Origin: Streptomyces sp. NBC_01267
Lineage (GTDB): Bacteria; Actinomycetota; Actinomycetes; Streptomycetales; Streptomycetaceae
DNA: 64,000 nt
Reading direction: 5' to 3'
Assembly: GCF_036241575.1 (NCBI RefSeq)
Contig: NZ_CP108455.1
Coordinates: 4,529,501-4,593,500, forward strand
The translations under genes and the position numbers were made by a program. The notes beneath the pieces were generated by a model that saw nothing but the letters and a program-made list of their open reading frames with translations, had not been told where the DNA came from and did no database searches. Below are positions 1 through 6,791 of this stretch, piece after piece. Each line of letters opens with the position of its first letter. Positions within the stretch are counted from its first letter, which is position 1.

Positions 1-366
1 GCGATGGCCGAGGGCCGCACCCGGCTGCTGGTCGGCAGGGAAGCCGACGGCACGGTCGCCGCCACCGCCTTCCTGGCGTACAACACCCACCGTCTGATGC
101 GGCACTGGATCTGGCTGTACACGGTGATGGTCCACCCCTCCCACCAGGGGAAGGGATACGGGCGCGACCTGATGGAAGCGGCGGCCGGAGCCGCCCGTAC
201 CTTCGACGGCGTCGAGAGCATCCGGCTCACCTGCCGGGGCGGCACCGGCGTCGACCGCTTCTACGGATCCTGTGGTTACAAGGAGGTCGGCCGGGTGCCC
301 GGCGCGATCCGCGTCGCCCCCGGGGACGACCGCGACGACATCACGATGTATCTGCCGCTGCTCTGA
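1..366 (+). CDS. GNAT-family N-acetyltransferase (5' end outside the window)
   Basis: The frame is open from the first base, so this is the C-terminal part of a longer protein. The visible 120 or so residues contain the acetyl-CoA binding stretch of the GCN5-related fold: a strand ending in VMVHPSHQGKGYGRDLM (the R/Q-x-x-G-x-G/A loop), followed by the late motif FYGSCGYKEVGR typical of GNAT C-termini. The family transfers an acetyl group from acetyl-CoA to an amine; the substrate cannot be told from sequence. The ATG at position 4 is probably internal because the core N-terminal strands are missing. Confidence 0.85.
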   Translation, partial: AMAEGRTRLLVGREADGTVAATAFLAYNTHRLMRHWIWLYTVMVHPSHQGKGYGRDLMEAAAGAARTFDGVESIRLTCRGGTGVDRFYGSCGYKEVGRVPGAIRVAPGDDRDDITMYLPLL

Positions 367-524
367 TCCGGGCGGGTGACCGATCCGGACCGACCGGCTG
401 ATCAGACCGGCTGATCCGGCCGACACGGCGTGACCGCACCCCGGCCGGGACGGCCACAACTGGGGCGTGCTTCACTTGTCGGGCAGGATCCGATGCCGTA
501 GGTACGAAGAGAGAGGCCTCAGCC

Positions 525-821
525 GTGTCTGTAGCCAACCCGGGCGCCACGATTCGCTACACCGCGATGCGAATCCTCATCTTCATGGGATCCCTGGTCT
601 TCTGCGCCCTGCTCGTCCACTTCGGTGTGGTGCCGAAGGGACTCGGCGGCTCCAACGCCGTCTGGACGATCCTGCTCGCGCTGGTCATCTCCGCGCCGCT
701 GAGCTTCGTCCTGCTGCGCCGGCAGCGCGACAAGATGTCCGAGCAGCTGATCAACAGGGTCGACCGGGCCAAGGCCCGGCTGGAGGCCAACCGTACGCAG
801 GAGGACGGCCTCGTCCAGTAG
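525..821 (+). CDS. DUF4229-type small membrane protein
   Basis: A 98-residue protein starting at a GTG preceded by a purine-rich AGAGAGAGG ribosome site. It has two hydrophobic segments, about residues 15-35 (ILIFMGSLVFCALLVHF) and 43-63 (WTILLALVISAPLSFVLL), followed by a charged tail beginning RRQRDKMSEQL. This two-helix plus basic tail layout is that of the actinobacterial DUF4229 family, whose role is unknown. A 14-base duplication (CGGCCTCGTCCAGT) spans the stop codon, so the last codons are repeated just downstream. It stands alone with a strong terminator 110 bases later. Confidence 0.85.
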   Translation: MSVANPGATIRYTAMRILIFMGSLVFCALLVHFGVVPKGLGGSNAVWTILLALVISAPLSFVLLRRQRDKMSEQLINRVDRAKARLEANRTQEDGLVQ

Positions 822-1307
822 GGCGGCCTCGTCCAGTGGGACGCCGGTCCGCCGGTAGGGTGCCGTTCCCTCCGTAGGACACCGGTCGCGGTACGTAGGA
901 CACCGTTCCGCGGTACGCCGCGCGCAAGCCGTTCGACAGGACCCCGGCACCGGAGCTCATCGCTCCGGTGCCGGGGTCCTGTCGTTGGCGCTCCTTGCCG
1001 GCGGCGGCCCTCTGCCGTCGGCGACCGGCTGCCTCAAAGCCCTGCTTTGAGACTCTCAAAGTTGAAGTGTTAATGTGTCCGACATGAAGACAGCCGCGCG
1101 CCCACATTTCACGAGCATCGTGCTCGTGGAGCGCCTGCATGTCGATCTCTGCCGCTGCATGTCCGCGGCCTGTTGCGCCATGTCCGCGGCCTGTCGCCGC
1201 GTCTGAACGGCCTCATGCGGCGGCGCCCCCCCATGTGCTGGGCGCCGCGCCCCCGTCCCCCGTGCTCCATCCCGAGCACACAGCTGCGTCCTCACCGGAG
1301 TGTTCCC
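822..1307. other. intergenic region with terminator and short direct repeats
   Basis: This 486-base stretch holds the perfect hairpin at 934-984 and the leader of the symporter gene. Short direct repeats are visible: the duplicated GGCGGCCTCGTCCAGT at its left edge, two copies of GTAGGACACCG around 875-905, and two copies of ATGTCCGCGGCCTGT around 1158-1195. Reading frames through it have no recognisable protein. The segment near 1040-1085 is less GC-rich and is the likely promoter area, but no convincing -35/-10 pair was identified. Confidence 0.5.
934..984 (+). terminator. 23-bp perfect hairpin terminator
   Basis: Positions 934-956 are the exact reverse complement of 962-984, with a 5-base loop (TCATC). 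No T-run follows, as is usual for Streptomyces terminators. It separates the DUF4229 gene from the symporter. Confidence 0.85.
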
Positions 1308-2657
1308 GTGTCCGCGAATTCCGCGAGCCCCGCCCCCAGTCCCACGAAGTTCCGAATACCCAAGATCCCGTTCTGGGCCCAGATCGTCGCCGGTCTGGTG
1401 ATCGGTGTGCTGCTGGGCTGGCTGACCCGCAGCCAGGACATCCACTGGCTCTACGCCACGCTCGACAAGGTCGGCCACATCTTCGTCCAGCTGCTGAAGC
1501 TGGCCGTGGCCCCGCTCGTCTTCTTCGCGATCCTGGTGTCCATCACCAACCTGCGCAAGGTCAACAACGCCGCCAGGCTGGCCACCCGCACCCTGCTCTG
1601 GTTCATGATCACGTCACTGATCGCCGTCGCCATCGGCCTCGCGATCGGTCTGATCACCAACCCGGGCGCCGGCACCGGCCTGACCCCGAAGGACGGCAAG
1701 CTGCCCGAACACGCGGGCTCCTGGCTGGACTTCCTCACCGGGATCATCCCGGAGAACGTGATCGACCCGTTCACCCAGCTCAACGTCCTGCAGATCGTCT
1801 TCATGGCAGCCGTCGCCGGTATCGCCGCGCTCTCCCTCGGTGAGAAGGCGCAGCCGATCCTCACCCTCAGCGAGGCCGTGCTCGAACTGCTCCAGAAGGC
1901 CCTGTGGTGGGTCATCCGCCTCGCCCCGCTGGGCACCATCGGCCTCATCGGCTTCGCCATCGCCGACTACGGCTGGGACCTCATCGGCAAGTACGCGACC
2001 TTCACGGCCGACGTCTACATCGGCTGCGCCCTGGTGATGTTCGGGGTGTACCCGATCCTGCTCGCCACCGTCGCCAAGGTCAGCCCGCTCCAGTTCTTCA
2101 AGGGCGCCTGGCCCGCGATCCAGTTGGCCTTCGTCTCCCGCTCCTCCGTCGGCACGATGCCGGTCACCCAGGCGTCGGCCGAGCGGCTCGGTGTGCCGAA
2201 GGAGTACGCGTCGTTCGCCGTGCCGTTCGGCGCGACGACCAAGATGGACGGCTGCGCCGCGATCTACCCCGCGCTCGCCGCGATCTTCATCGCCCAGATC
2301 TTCGACGTGCACCTCGGCGTCGGCGACTACGTCCTGATCGCCTTCGTGTCCGTCATCGGCTCGGCCGCCACCGCGGGCCTGACCGGCGCGACGGTCATGC
2401 TGACGCTGACCCTCTCCACGCTGGGCCTCCCGCTGGAGGGTGTGGGCCTGCTGATGGCGATCGACCCGATCCTGGACATGATGCGTACGGCGACGAACGT
2501 TGCAGGACAAGTTGTAGCACCGTTGATTGTGGCTGCACGAGAGGGCATCCTCGACCGCGACATGTACAACTCGGCGACCGCCTCGCCCATCGAGGAGTAC
2601 GAGGCCGAGCCGCAGGAGTCCGAGACGTCCGAGGAGCGCGTGCCGGTCTCTGCGTAA
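1308..2657 (+). CDS. dicarboxylate/cation symporter, SDF family (DAACS); 3' end replaced by element DNA
   Basis: A 449-residue inner-membrane symporter of the glutamate/dicarboxylate:cation family, which imports acidic amino acids or C4-dicarboxylates with cations. Start chosen at GTG 1308 because GGAG lies 7 bases upstream; the open frame extends further 5' but without family resemblance. Family motifs are clear: SRSSVGTMP (hairpin HP1, about residue 275), KMDGCAA (TM7, about 311) and DMMRTATN (TM8, about 390-397). The codons for T396-N397 coincide with the integrase crossover segment at 2493-2499. From there about 45 bases use codons such as GTT GCA GGA CAA GTT GTA, unlike the rest of the gene, then normal usage resumes to the stop. 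The protein therefore appears complete, but its last 52 or so residues were most likely supplied by the integrated element. Confidence 0.9.
   Translation: MSANSASPAPSPTKFRIPKIPFWAQIVAGLVIGVLLGWLTRSQDIHWLYATLDKVGHIFVQLLKLAVAPLVFFAILVSITNLRKVNNAARLATRTLLWFMITSLIAVAIGLAIGLITNPGAGTGLTPKDGKLPEHAGSWLDFLTGIIPENVIDPFTQLNVLQIVFMAAVAGIAALSLGEKAQPILTLSEAVLELLQKALWWVIRLAPLGTIGLIGFAIADYGWDLIGKYATFTADVYIGCALVMFGVYPILLATVAKVSPLQFFKGAWPAIQLAFVSRSSVGTMPVTQASAERLGVPKEYASFAVPFGATTKMDGCAAIYPALAAIFIAQIFDVHLGVGDYVLIAFVSVIGSAATAGLTGATVMLTLTLSTLGLPLEGVGLLMAIDPILDMMRTATNVAGQVVAPLIVAAREGILDRDMYNSATASPIEEYEAEPQESETSEERVPVSA
2472..2517. other. inferred attL junction of the serine-integrase element
   Basis: Host-like codons run up to ACGAACG (2493-2499); low-GC, codon-atypical sequence follows. 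The same 7 bases occur at 4376-4382. The element-side arm carries GTTGTAG at 2511-2517, the inverse of CTACAAC at 4348-4354 on the other junction, as expected of the two arms of one attP. The exact 2-base overlap within the core cannot be fixed from the sequence alone. Confidence 0.65.
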
Positions 2658-2680
2658 GGCAGACCCAGAACCCCCTTCGG

Positions 2681-2726
2681 CAGAACTGAGGAAGCCCCCT
2701 ATCGGTAGGGGGCTTCCTCAGTTCTG
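2681..2726 (+). terminator. 20-bp perfect hairpin after the symporter
   Basis: 2681-2700 (CAGAACTGAGGAAGCCCCCT) is the exact reverse complement of 2707-2726, with loop ATCGGT. It ends the restored symporter transcript, 23 bases after the stop codon. Under the attL interpretation this terminator also came with the element, since a second terminator (4543-4588) follows the displaced original 3' end. Confidence 0.85.
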
Positions 2727-2841
2727 GGCCGGACGGGGTCGATCAGTGGGTGCCACACCGTGTTCGAGATAGCGGGTGCTGCCGTCGCGACGGGCCTCGA
2801 CCGCTGCGGCGACTCTTCGGGCAAGCCGGGGGATCAGGAGT

Positions 2842-4320
2842 TCATGCACCATCGGTGGGGTGGAACTCGGCACCGAGCCCTTTCGCCTCCGCCCCCTCCG
2901 AATCCCCGACCGGCGTAACCCGGATCGAGTCCGGCTCGGGAGGCTTTCTGCGGCCTCGCCCGACGCTGAACACCTCTACCTCGTCGATCATCTGGGCGAC
3001 GATCGCCCTCCGGCGGTCAAGGTTCTCCGGAGACTCATCGCCCCACACTGCCATCGCGTCGACCACGCGGCGAGACTGCCTCACGACCGATGCTGACTCG
3101 CGGACGCGGAGGGCCTGCAATTCGGTGCGGAGGTGGCCGAGGGAGTCGAAGTAGTCCTCGTCCTCCAACTTGCCGTCCTTCCACCGCTGCCGCAGGACCC
3201 TGATGCGCTCCTCCAGCATCGAAATCTGCCCGGACAGATCCTCGGTAGGGGGCTCCTGCGGCTGCGGTTGGCGCAGTGCCAGGGCGGCCTCGACCATCTC
3301 GTTCAGCCGCTCCTCGATCCAGGTGTACGACCGGCTCACCTTCCCGCAGCCCAACTCGCCGCCGCGCCCCGACTGACCCGAGTGGCAGAGCGTTCGTCGG
3401 AACGTCCTGCCTTGGATGGTCGCCCACTGGACCCGCATGACCGACCGGCAGTATCCGCACTTGAGGAACCCCGAGTACAGGTGCTTGCGCTTGCCGGAGC
3501 CCTGAGCGGCAGGGGTCGCCCGGGAGTCCAGAACAGTTTGTACGTTGTCCCACTCGGAGCGGGTGAGCGGGTGGGGGTAGACGCTGTCCCCGATGTCCTG
3601 GCCCTTGTACGTGATGATCCCGCCGACCCGCTCGGACCGGTACACACGCTTGACCTTCTGAATCGTCCAAGCCGTTCCGCCGGGGGATCGCGCTCCCGCC
3701 TCGTTCCAAAGGCGCGCCACGTCTCCGGGCGTCTTTGCCGGGAAGCTCATGAGCATCTCGTATCCGCGCTGGATCAGTTTCACTTCCTCGGGCACGGTGC
3801 GCTGAAAGTTCGAGTCCGGATCGAATCCGAAGACGCGGGGACCGCCTGCGTGCGGCTTGCCCTTCTCACGACGCTGGAGCAGTGACCTGTTCACCCGCTC
3901 CGACATGCACTCGGTCTCCTGCTGGGCCACCGCTCCCTTGATCGTCAGGACCATGCGACCGTTGGCCGTGGCGGTGTCCTCGCCCTCCGTCGTGGCGAAC
4001 GCGAAACCCTGTGCTTTCTGCTCCTCCAAGAAGCTGGTCAGTTCGGCGATGCGGCGGGTCAGGCGGTCGATCGAATAGACGACGATCGCGTCCACTACCC
4101 CGTCACGAGCGTCACGCAGCATCTCCGTGTACGCGGGGCGCTTGCGCTTGCTGGTGGTGGAAGCGGACGCGTCGTTCTCGGGGTAGACCTTGTAGACGGT
4201 CCACCCGAGACGTGAGCACAACTCCCGGCACGCCTTCTCCTGGCGCTGGATGCCGAGTTCCTGACCCTTGCGGTCCTTGCTGATCCGGACGTAGATCGCC
4301 ACACGTTGCGGCTTGGACAT
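2842..4320 (-). CDS. large serine recombinase (phage-type integrase)
   Basis: A 492-residue site-specific recombinase. It starts at an ATG (4318-4320) preceded by GGAGGGTCCC. The N-terminal resolvase domain has the nucleophile motif YVRISKDRKG (catalytic Ser about residue 14), the IVVYSIDRLTRR segment (about 78-90) and GRMVLTIKGAVAQQE. It is followed by the recombinase domain (RVFGFDPD to about residue 250) and a zinc-ribbon: CGYC near residue 300 paired with later Cys of CHSG and GCGK. A coiled-coil region follows (LEERIRVLRQRW...). This is the architecture of large serine integrases, which join attP and attB by 2-base staggered cuts without host factors. The gene lies directly beside its inferred attachment junction, as in phages of this type. 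No directionality factor is visible, so excision cannot be predicted. Confidence 0.93.
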   Translation of the reverse strand: MSKPQRVAIYVRISKDRKGQELGIQRQEKACRELCSRLGWTVYKVYPENDASASTTSKRKRPAYTEMLRDARDGVVDAIVVYSIDRLTRRIAELTSFLEEQKAQGFAFATTEGEDTATANGRMVLTIKGAVAQQETECMSERVNRSLLQRREKGKPHAGGPRVFGFDPDSNFQRTVPEEVKLIQRGYEMLMSFPAKTPGDVARLWNEAGARSPGGTAWTIQKVKRVYRSERVGGIITYKGQDIGDSVYPHPLTRSEWDNVQTVLDSRATPAAQGSGKRKHLYSGFLKCGYCRSVMRVQWATIQGRTFRRTLCHSGQSGRGGELGCGKVSRSYTWIEERLNEMVEAALALRQPQPQEPPTEDLSGQISMLEERIRVLRQRWKDGKLEDEDYFDSLGHLRTELQALRVRESASVVRQSRRVVDAMAVWGDESPENLDRRRAIVAQMIDEVEVFSVGRGRRKPPEPDSIRVTPVGDSEGAEAKGLGAEFHPTDGA

Positions 4321-4347
4321 GGGACCCTCCGACTGTCATACCGCGCT

Positions 4348-4400
4348 CTACAACGTGCATACATGCCGCGCGGTTACGAACGCGGCCGGTCAGGTACTCG
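4348..4400. other. inferred attR junction
   Basis: Element-side arm with CTACAAC at 4348-4354, then the shared core ACGAACG at 4376-4382, then host-like GC-rich coding sequence of the displaced symporter 3' end. The arm lies immediately upstream of the integrase start codon, where serine-integrase attP sites usually sit. Confidence 0.6.
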
Positions 4401-4531
4401 TCCCGGTCGTCGTCTCGGCCCGGGAGAAGACCCTCGATCCCGGCGCGTTCCGGTCGGCGTCCGCTTCCCCGGTGGACGACCACGCAGCGCGCGAGGCCGG
4501 GCAGGAGGCCACCCTCCCGGTCGCCGCTTGA
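4376..4531 (+). pseudogene. displaced original 3' end of the symporter gene
   Basis: About 52 codons encode TNAAGQVLVPVVVSARE and continue to a TGA at 4529-4531. They align in frame with the C-terminus of the intact symporter (TNVAGQVVAPLIVAARE). Later matches are SASASPVDD against SATASPIEE and LPVAA against VPVSA. Codon usage here is normal for the genome. There is no start or promoter, so it is a stranded fragment left when the element integrated. Its own terminator follows 11 bases later. Confidence 0.8.
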
Positions 4532-4542
4532 CCCTTCACCGC

Positions 4543-4588
4543 ACGGCTCCGGCCCCTCCTCCGTACGACGGGGAGGGGCCGGAGCCGT
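4543..4588 (+). terminator. 17-bp hairpin, original symporter terminator
   Basis: 4543-4559 (ACGGCTCCGGCCCCTCC) pairs exactly with 4572-4588 around a 12-base loop. It sits directly after the displaced symporter tail and ahead of the TetR gene. Confidence 0.85.
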
Positions 4589-4630
4589 ACTCTTGCCGGG
4601 GTACGACCGACCGGCTGAAGGGACTCTCAG

Positions 4631-5287
4631 GTGGGTGCAGTCAAGGCAGCCAAGGGCAAGCGGATGCCCCGGGCCGTACGCGAGCAGCAGATGATGGACG
4701 CTGCCGTACGGACCTTCGGACAGCGCGGGTACCGGGCCGCCTCGATGGACGAGATCGCCGAACTGGCAGGCGTGTCCAAGCCCCTGGTCTATCTGTATCT
4801 GAATTCCAAGGAAGAGCTCTTCACCGCCTGCATACGGCGCGAGGCGAAGTCGCTCGTCGACGCGGTGCAGACCGGGGTCGACCCCGACGACCCGGCCGAC
4901 CGGCAACTGTGGCACGGGCTGGGCGCCTTCTTCGAGCACACCGCGGGGCACCCGGACGGCTGGAACATCCTGCACCGCCAGGCCCGCACGCACGGTGAGC
5001 CGTTCGCCGCCGAAGTCGGCGCCATGCGGGACGAGATCACGAAGTTCGTGACCGGCCTGATCGGCGCGGCGCACCGCGAGGCACACCGCGACCCGGCCCT
5101 TCCCGACCGTGATGTGGCCGGTCTGGCACAGGCGCTGGTCGGCGCCGCGGAGTCGCTGGCCGGGTGGGCGAACGAGACCCCCGGCGTCTCGGCGAAGGAA
5201 GCCGCTTCGACGCTGATGAACTTCGCGTGGGCGGGCCTGGAGAACCTCATGAACGGGGAGCGCTGGGTGCCGTCACCTCGCCCGTGA
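4631..5287 (+). CDS. TetR-family transcriptional regulator, likely of the adjacent lipid genes
   Basis: A 218-residue one-component regulator. The N-terminal HTH is clear at about residues 18-60: AAVRTFGQRGYRAASMDEIA, then ELAGVSKPLVYLYLNSKEEL. The C-terminal all-helical ligand domain is variable, as usual. The start is GTG at 4631; no strong Shine-Dalgarno is seen. Its 3' end overlaps the convergent MaoC-like gene by 41 bases. Position beside a MaoC/FabG/thiolase set, and two matching operator-like sites in their promoters (6243-6275 and 10531-10563), suggest that it represses them in response to an acyl-CoA type ligand. This is inference. No copy of that site was seen in front of the regulator itself. 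Confidence 0.88.
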   Translation: MGAVKAAKGKRMPRAVREQQMMDAAVRTFGQRGYRAASMDEIAELAGVSKPLVYLYLNSKEELFTACIRREAKSLVDAVQTGVDPDDPADRQLWHGLGAFFEHTAGHPDGWNILHRQARTHGEPFAAEVGAMRDEITKFVTGLIGAAHREAHRDPALPDRDVAGLAQALVGAAESLAGWANETPGVSAKEAASTLMNFAWAGLENLMNGERWVPSPRP

Positions 5288-6215
5288 GGTGGATCCGCTC
5301 CGCCCCTTCCCGGCCCCGGCTGAGGAGACGGAAGGTGCCCGCCCCGGGGTCGGCGGTGTACGTCACCGTTCCCGGCAGCAGGACCGGCGCCCTGAACCCG
5401 ATCCGTACCCGTACGGCGTCCGGGGTCCCGGCCTCCGCCAGACAGCGGGCGGCCGTCCACATGCCGTGCGCGATGGCGCGGGGGAAGCCGAAGAGCCTCG
5501 CGGTCAGCGGGGAGAGGTGGATCGGGTTGCGGTCCCCGGACGCGGCGCCGTAGCGGCGGCCCAGACCGGCGGGCAGCTCCCAGGTGGCTGTCGCGGTGGC
5601 GGTCCCGATGGAGGTTCCGGTGGCGGTCCCGGTGGTTGCGGCCGTGTCGACGGTGGCGTCGTCGTCCGTACGGTGGGGCTGAGCGTCGTCCGTACGCTGT
5701 GATTGCGCGTCGTCCGTACGGACCTCCGGGTGCGCCTCGGACGTCCGGTGCCGGGCCAGATACCTACTCCGCGACTCCCAGACCAGCTCGCCCGCGAGCC
5801 GCGCCTCCGTCACCATGACGACCTCGGTGCCGCGCCGGTGCGGCCTCAACCCGTCCGCGTACACGCTCAGTTCGGGCGCGTGGTCCGCCGGCAGGGCGCG
5901 GTGCCGGGTGATCTCGATGCCGGTGTGCACGAGACCGAGGACCGGCAGCGGGAAGGCCCGCGCGGTCATCAGCCGCATGGCCGCCGGGAAGCCGAGAACA
6001 TGCGGATACGTGAGGGGGAGCGGGCCGGTCCGGTCGAAGCCGCAGATCTGGGCGTACGCGGCGAGACGCCCGGGGTGGATCCGCGCTCCGGGAAGCGTCA
6101 ACCTGCCTGCGGGCAACGGCGCATCGGCCGACACGGCAGGCTTGAAGGGCGAGGTCAGCGCGCCACGCACCATGGTGGTCAGCAGGCCGGCGGGGTGCGG
6201 GGGACGGTCGCTCAT
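5247..6215 (-). CDS. MaoC-type (double hot-dog) hydratase/dehydratase, HtdX-like
   Basis: 322 residues from ATG 6213-6215 (AGGGAGCC lies upstream). The C-terminal half carries the hydratase-2 motif GDRNPIHLS at about residue 226 with HGMW some 25 residues later, the Asp/His pair used for (R)-specific hydration of trans-2-enoyl thioesters. The N-terminal half looks like the degenerate hot-dog of two-domain MaoC proteins. The two are joined by an unusual low-complexity linker (about residues 165-210) of repeated RTDDAQ and GTATGT units. In mycobacteria a comparable protein (HtdX) is encoded next to FabG4 and FadA2; here FabG, thiolase and TetR are neighbours too. Likely role: the dehydration/hydration step of acyl-chain synthesis or degradation. 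The longer upstream open frame lacks family similarity. Confidence 0.85.
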   Translation of the reverse strand: MSDRPPHPAGLLTTMVRGALTSPFKPAVSADAPLPAGRLTLPGARIHPGRLAAYAQICGFDRTGPLPLTYPHVLGFPAAMRLMTARAFPLPVLGLVHTGIEITRHRALPADHAPELSVYADGLRPHRRGTEVVMVTEARLAGELVWESRSRYLARHRTSEAHPEVRTDDAQSQRTDDAQPHRTDDDATVDTAATTGTATGTSIGTATATATWELPAGLGRRYGAASGDRNPIHLSPLTARLFGFPRAIAHGMWTAARCLAEAGTPDAVRVRIGFRAPVLLPGTVTYTADPGAGTFRLLSRGREGAERIHLTGEVTAPSAPRS

Positions 6216-6242
6216 GGTCCAGGCTCCCTGATCCGTACGGTA

Positions 6243-6275
6243 TTTACTCCAGGGTAAGATTACCTGGGGGTCAGG
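6243..6275. promoter_or_regulatory. operator-like site upstream of the MaoC gene
   Basis: This 33-base segment, with TTTACTCC, GGTAAG and GGGTCAGG as key blocks, matches 10531-10563 at 26 of 33 positions. It lies about 30 bases upstream of the MaoC-like start codon. The shared core is TTACTC-N2-GRGTAA followed by a third half-site. Conservation between two promoters of one functional set is the evidence for regulator binding; the adjacent TetR protein is the obvious candidate. Confidence 0.6.
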
Positions 6276-6452
6276 TGCTGGTCGATGTCGCCGCCGATCG
6301 GCGCCGCACCGGCCGGGGGCTGATTGCTTGTGCGCCGCGTGATCGGGCGGTGTGGGCCCCATGAGGGTCGAGTTGAACCCCCTGCCCGCTGGAGCGCCAA
6401 CTGTTAGCCTGGCCAGTCGATCTGGGCGGTCGGTTGGCAAGGGGGATGGACA

Positions 6453-6791
6453 GTGGGACGACCGGAGGACCCGGCAGGGGAGACGCCGGAACAGTTGAAG
6501 AAACGGGCGGAGGATCTGCGGGCCTGTGCCCGAAAGGCCCGCGCGCTCGCCAACAGACTCGGGCCCCATCTGGACGGTGCTGCGAAGAAGGCCCAGCAGT
6601 CCGATCCTCCGATATGGCAGGGGCCGTTTGCCACCGACTCGACGAGGCAGATCGTGAACCGCAGCCGCACGTTGGGTCAGATGGCATCCGCGCTCATGCA
6701 CGATGCCGGCCGTTGGGACGTCGAGGCGGACCGACTCGACGATCAGATGAAGGCGGCCTTGGCCAAGCAGAAGACTGGACCGGGCCATTGA
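6453..6791 (+). CDS. WXG100-like small helical protein, partner of the calpain protease
   Basis: 112 residues, all predicted helical, with a Trp-x-Gly turn (IWQG, Trp about residue 55) separating two helical arms: KRAEDLRACARKARALANRL before and ADRLDDQMKAALAKQ after. This is the helix-WxG-helix plan of type VII secretion partner proteins, although it is somewhat longer than the usual 90-100 residues. The start is GTG 6453, 7 bases after GGGGGA. The stop overlaps the TTG start of the protease gene (TTGA at 6788-6791), so the two are translationally coupled. Role inferred: folding or export partner of the downstream protein. Confidence 0.8.
   Translation: MGRPEDPAGETPEQLKKRAEDLRACARKARALANRLGPHLDGAAKKAQQSDPPIWQGPFATDSTRQIVNRSRTLGQMASALMHDAGRWDVEADRLDDQMKAALAKQKTGPGH

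Larger units (their letters stand above)
2493..4382. mobile_element. minimal integrated element (integrase-only remnant) in the symporter gene
   Basis: About 1.9 kb lie between the two copies of ACGAACG. The segment contains the substitute symporter 3' end, a terminator hairpin, and one gene, a large serine integrase on the minus strand. No excisionase, replication, transfer or virion gene is present, so this is either a deletion relic of a prophage or integrative element or a very small passenger. Joining 2472-2499 to 4383-4531 rebuilds an uninterrupted symporter reading frame with its own terminator, which is the main evidence for the boundaries. Confidence 0.7.

Noticed and set aside
1139..1307. 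Upstream start for the symporter at 1173
   Set aside because: The extra 45 residues are Pro/Arg-rich without similarity to the family, and GTG 1308 has GGAG at proper spacing.
2493..4382. A complete prophage or integrative conjugative element
   Set aside because: Only the integrase gene is present between the inferred junctions; there are no replication, structural, lysis or transfer genes.
6434..6787. N-terminal extension of the calpain protease overlapping the WXG-like gene
   Set aside because: It would read the WXG-like gene out of frame; the WXG-like frame shows helical heptads and a Trp-x-Gly turn, and the TTGA overlap at 6788 gives a coupled start.
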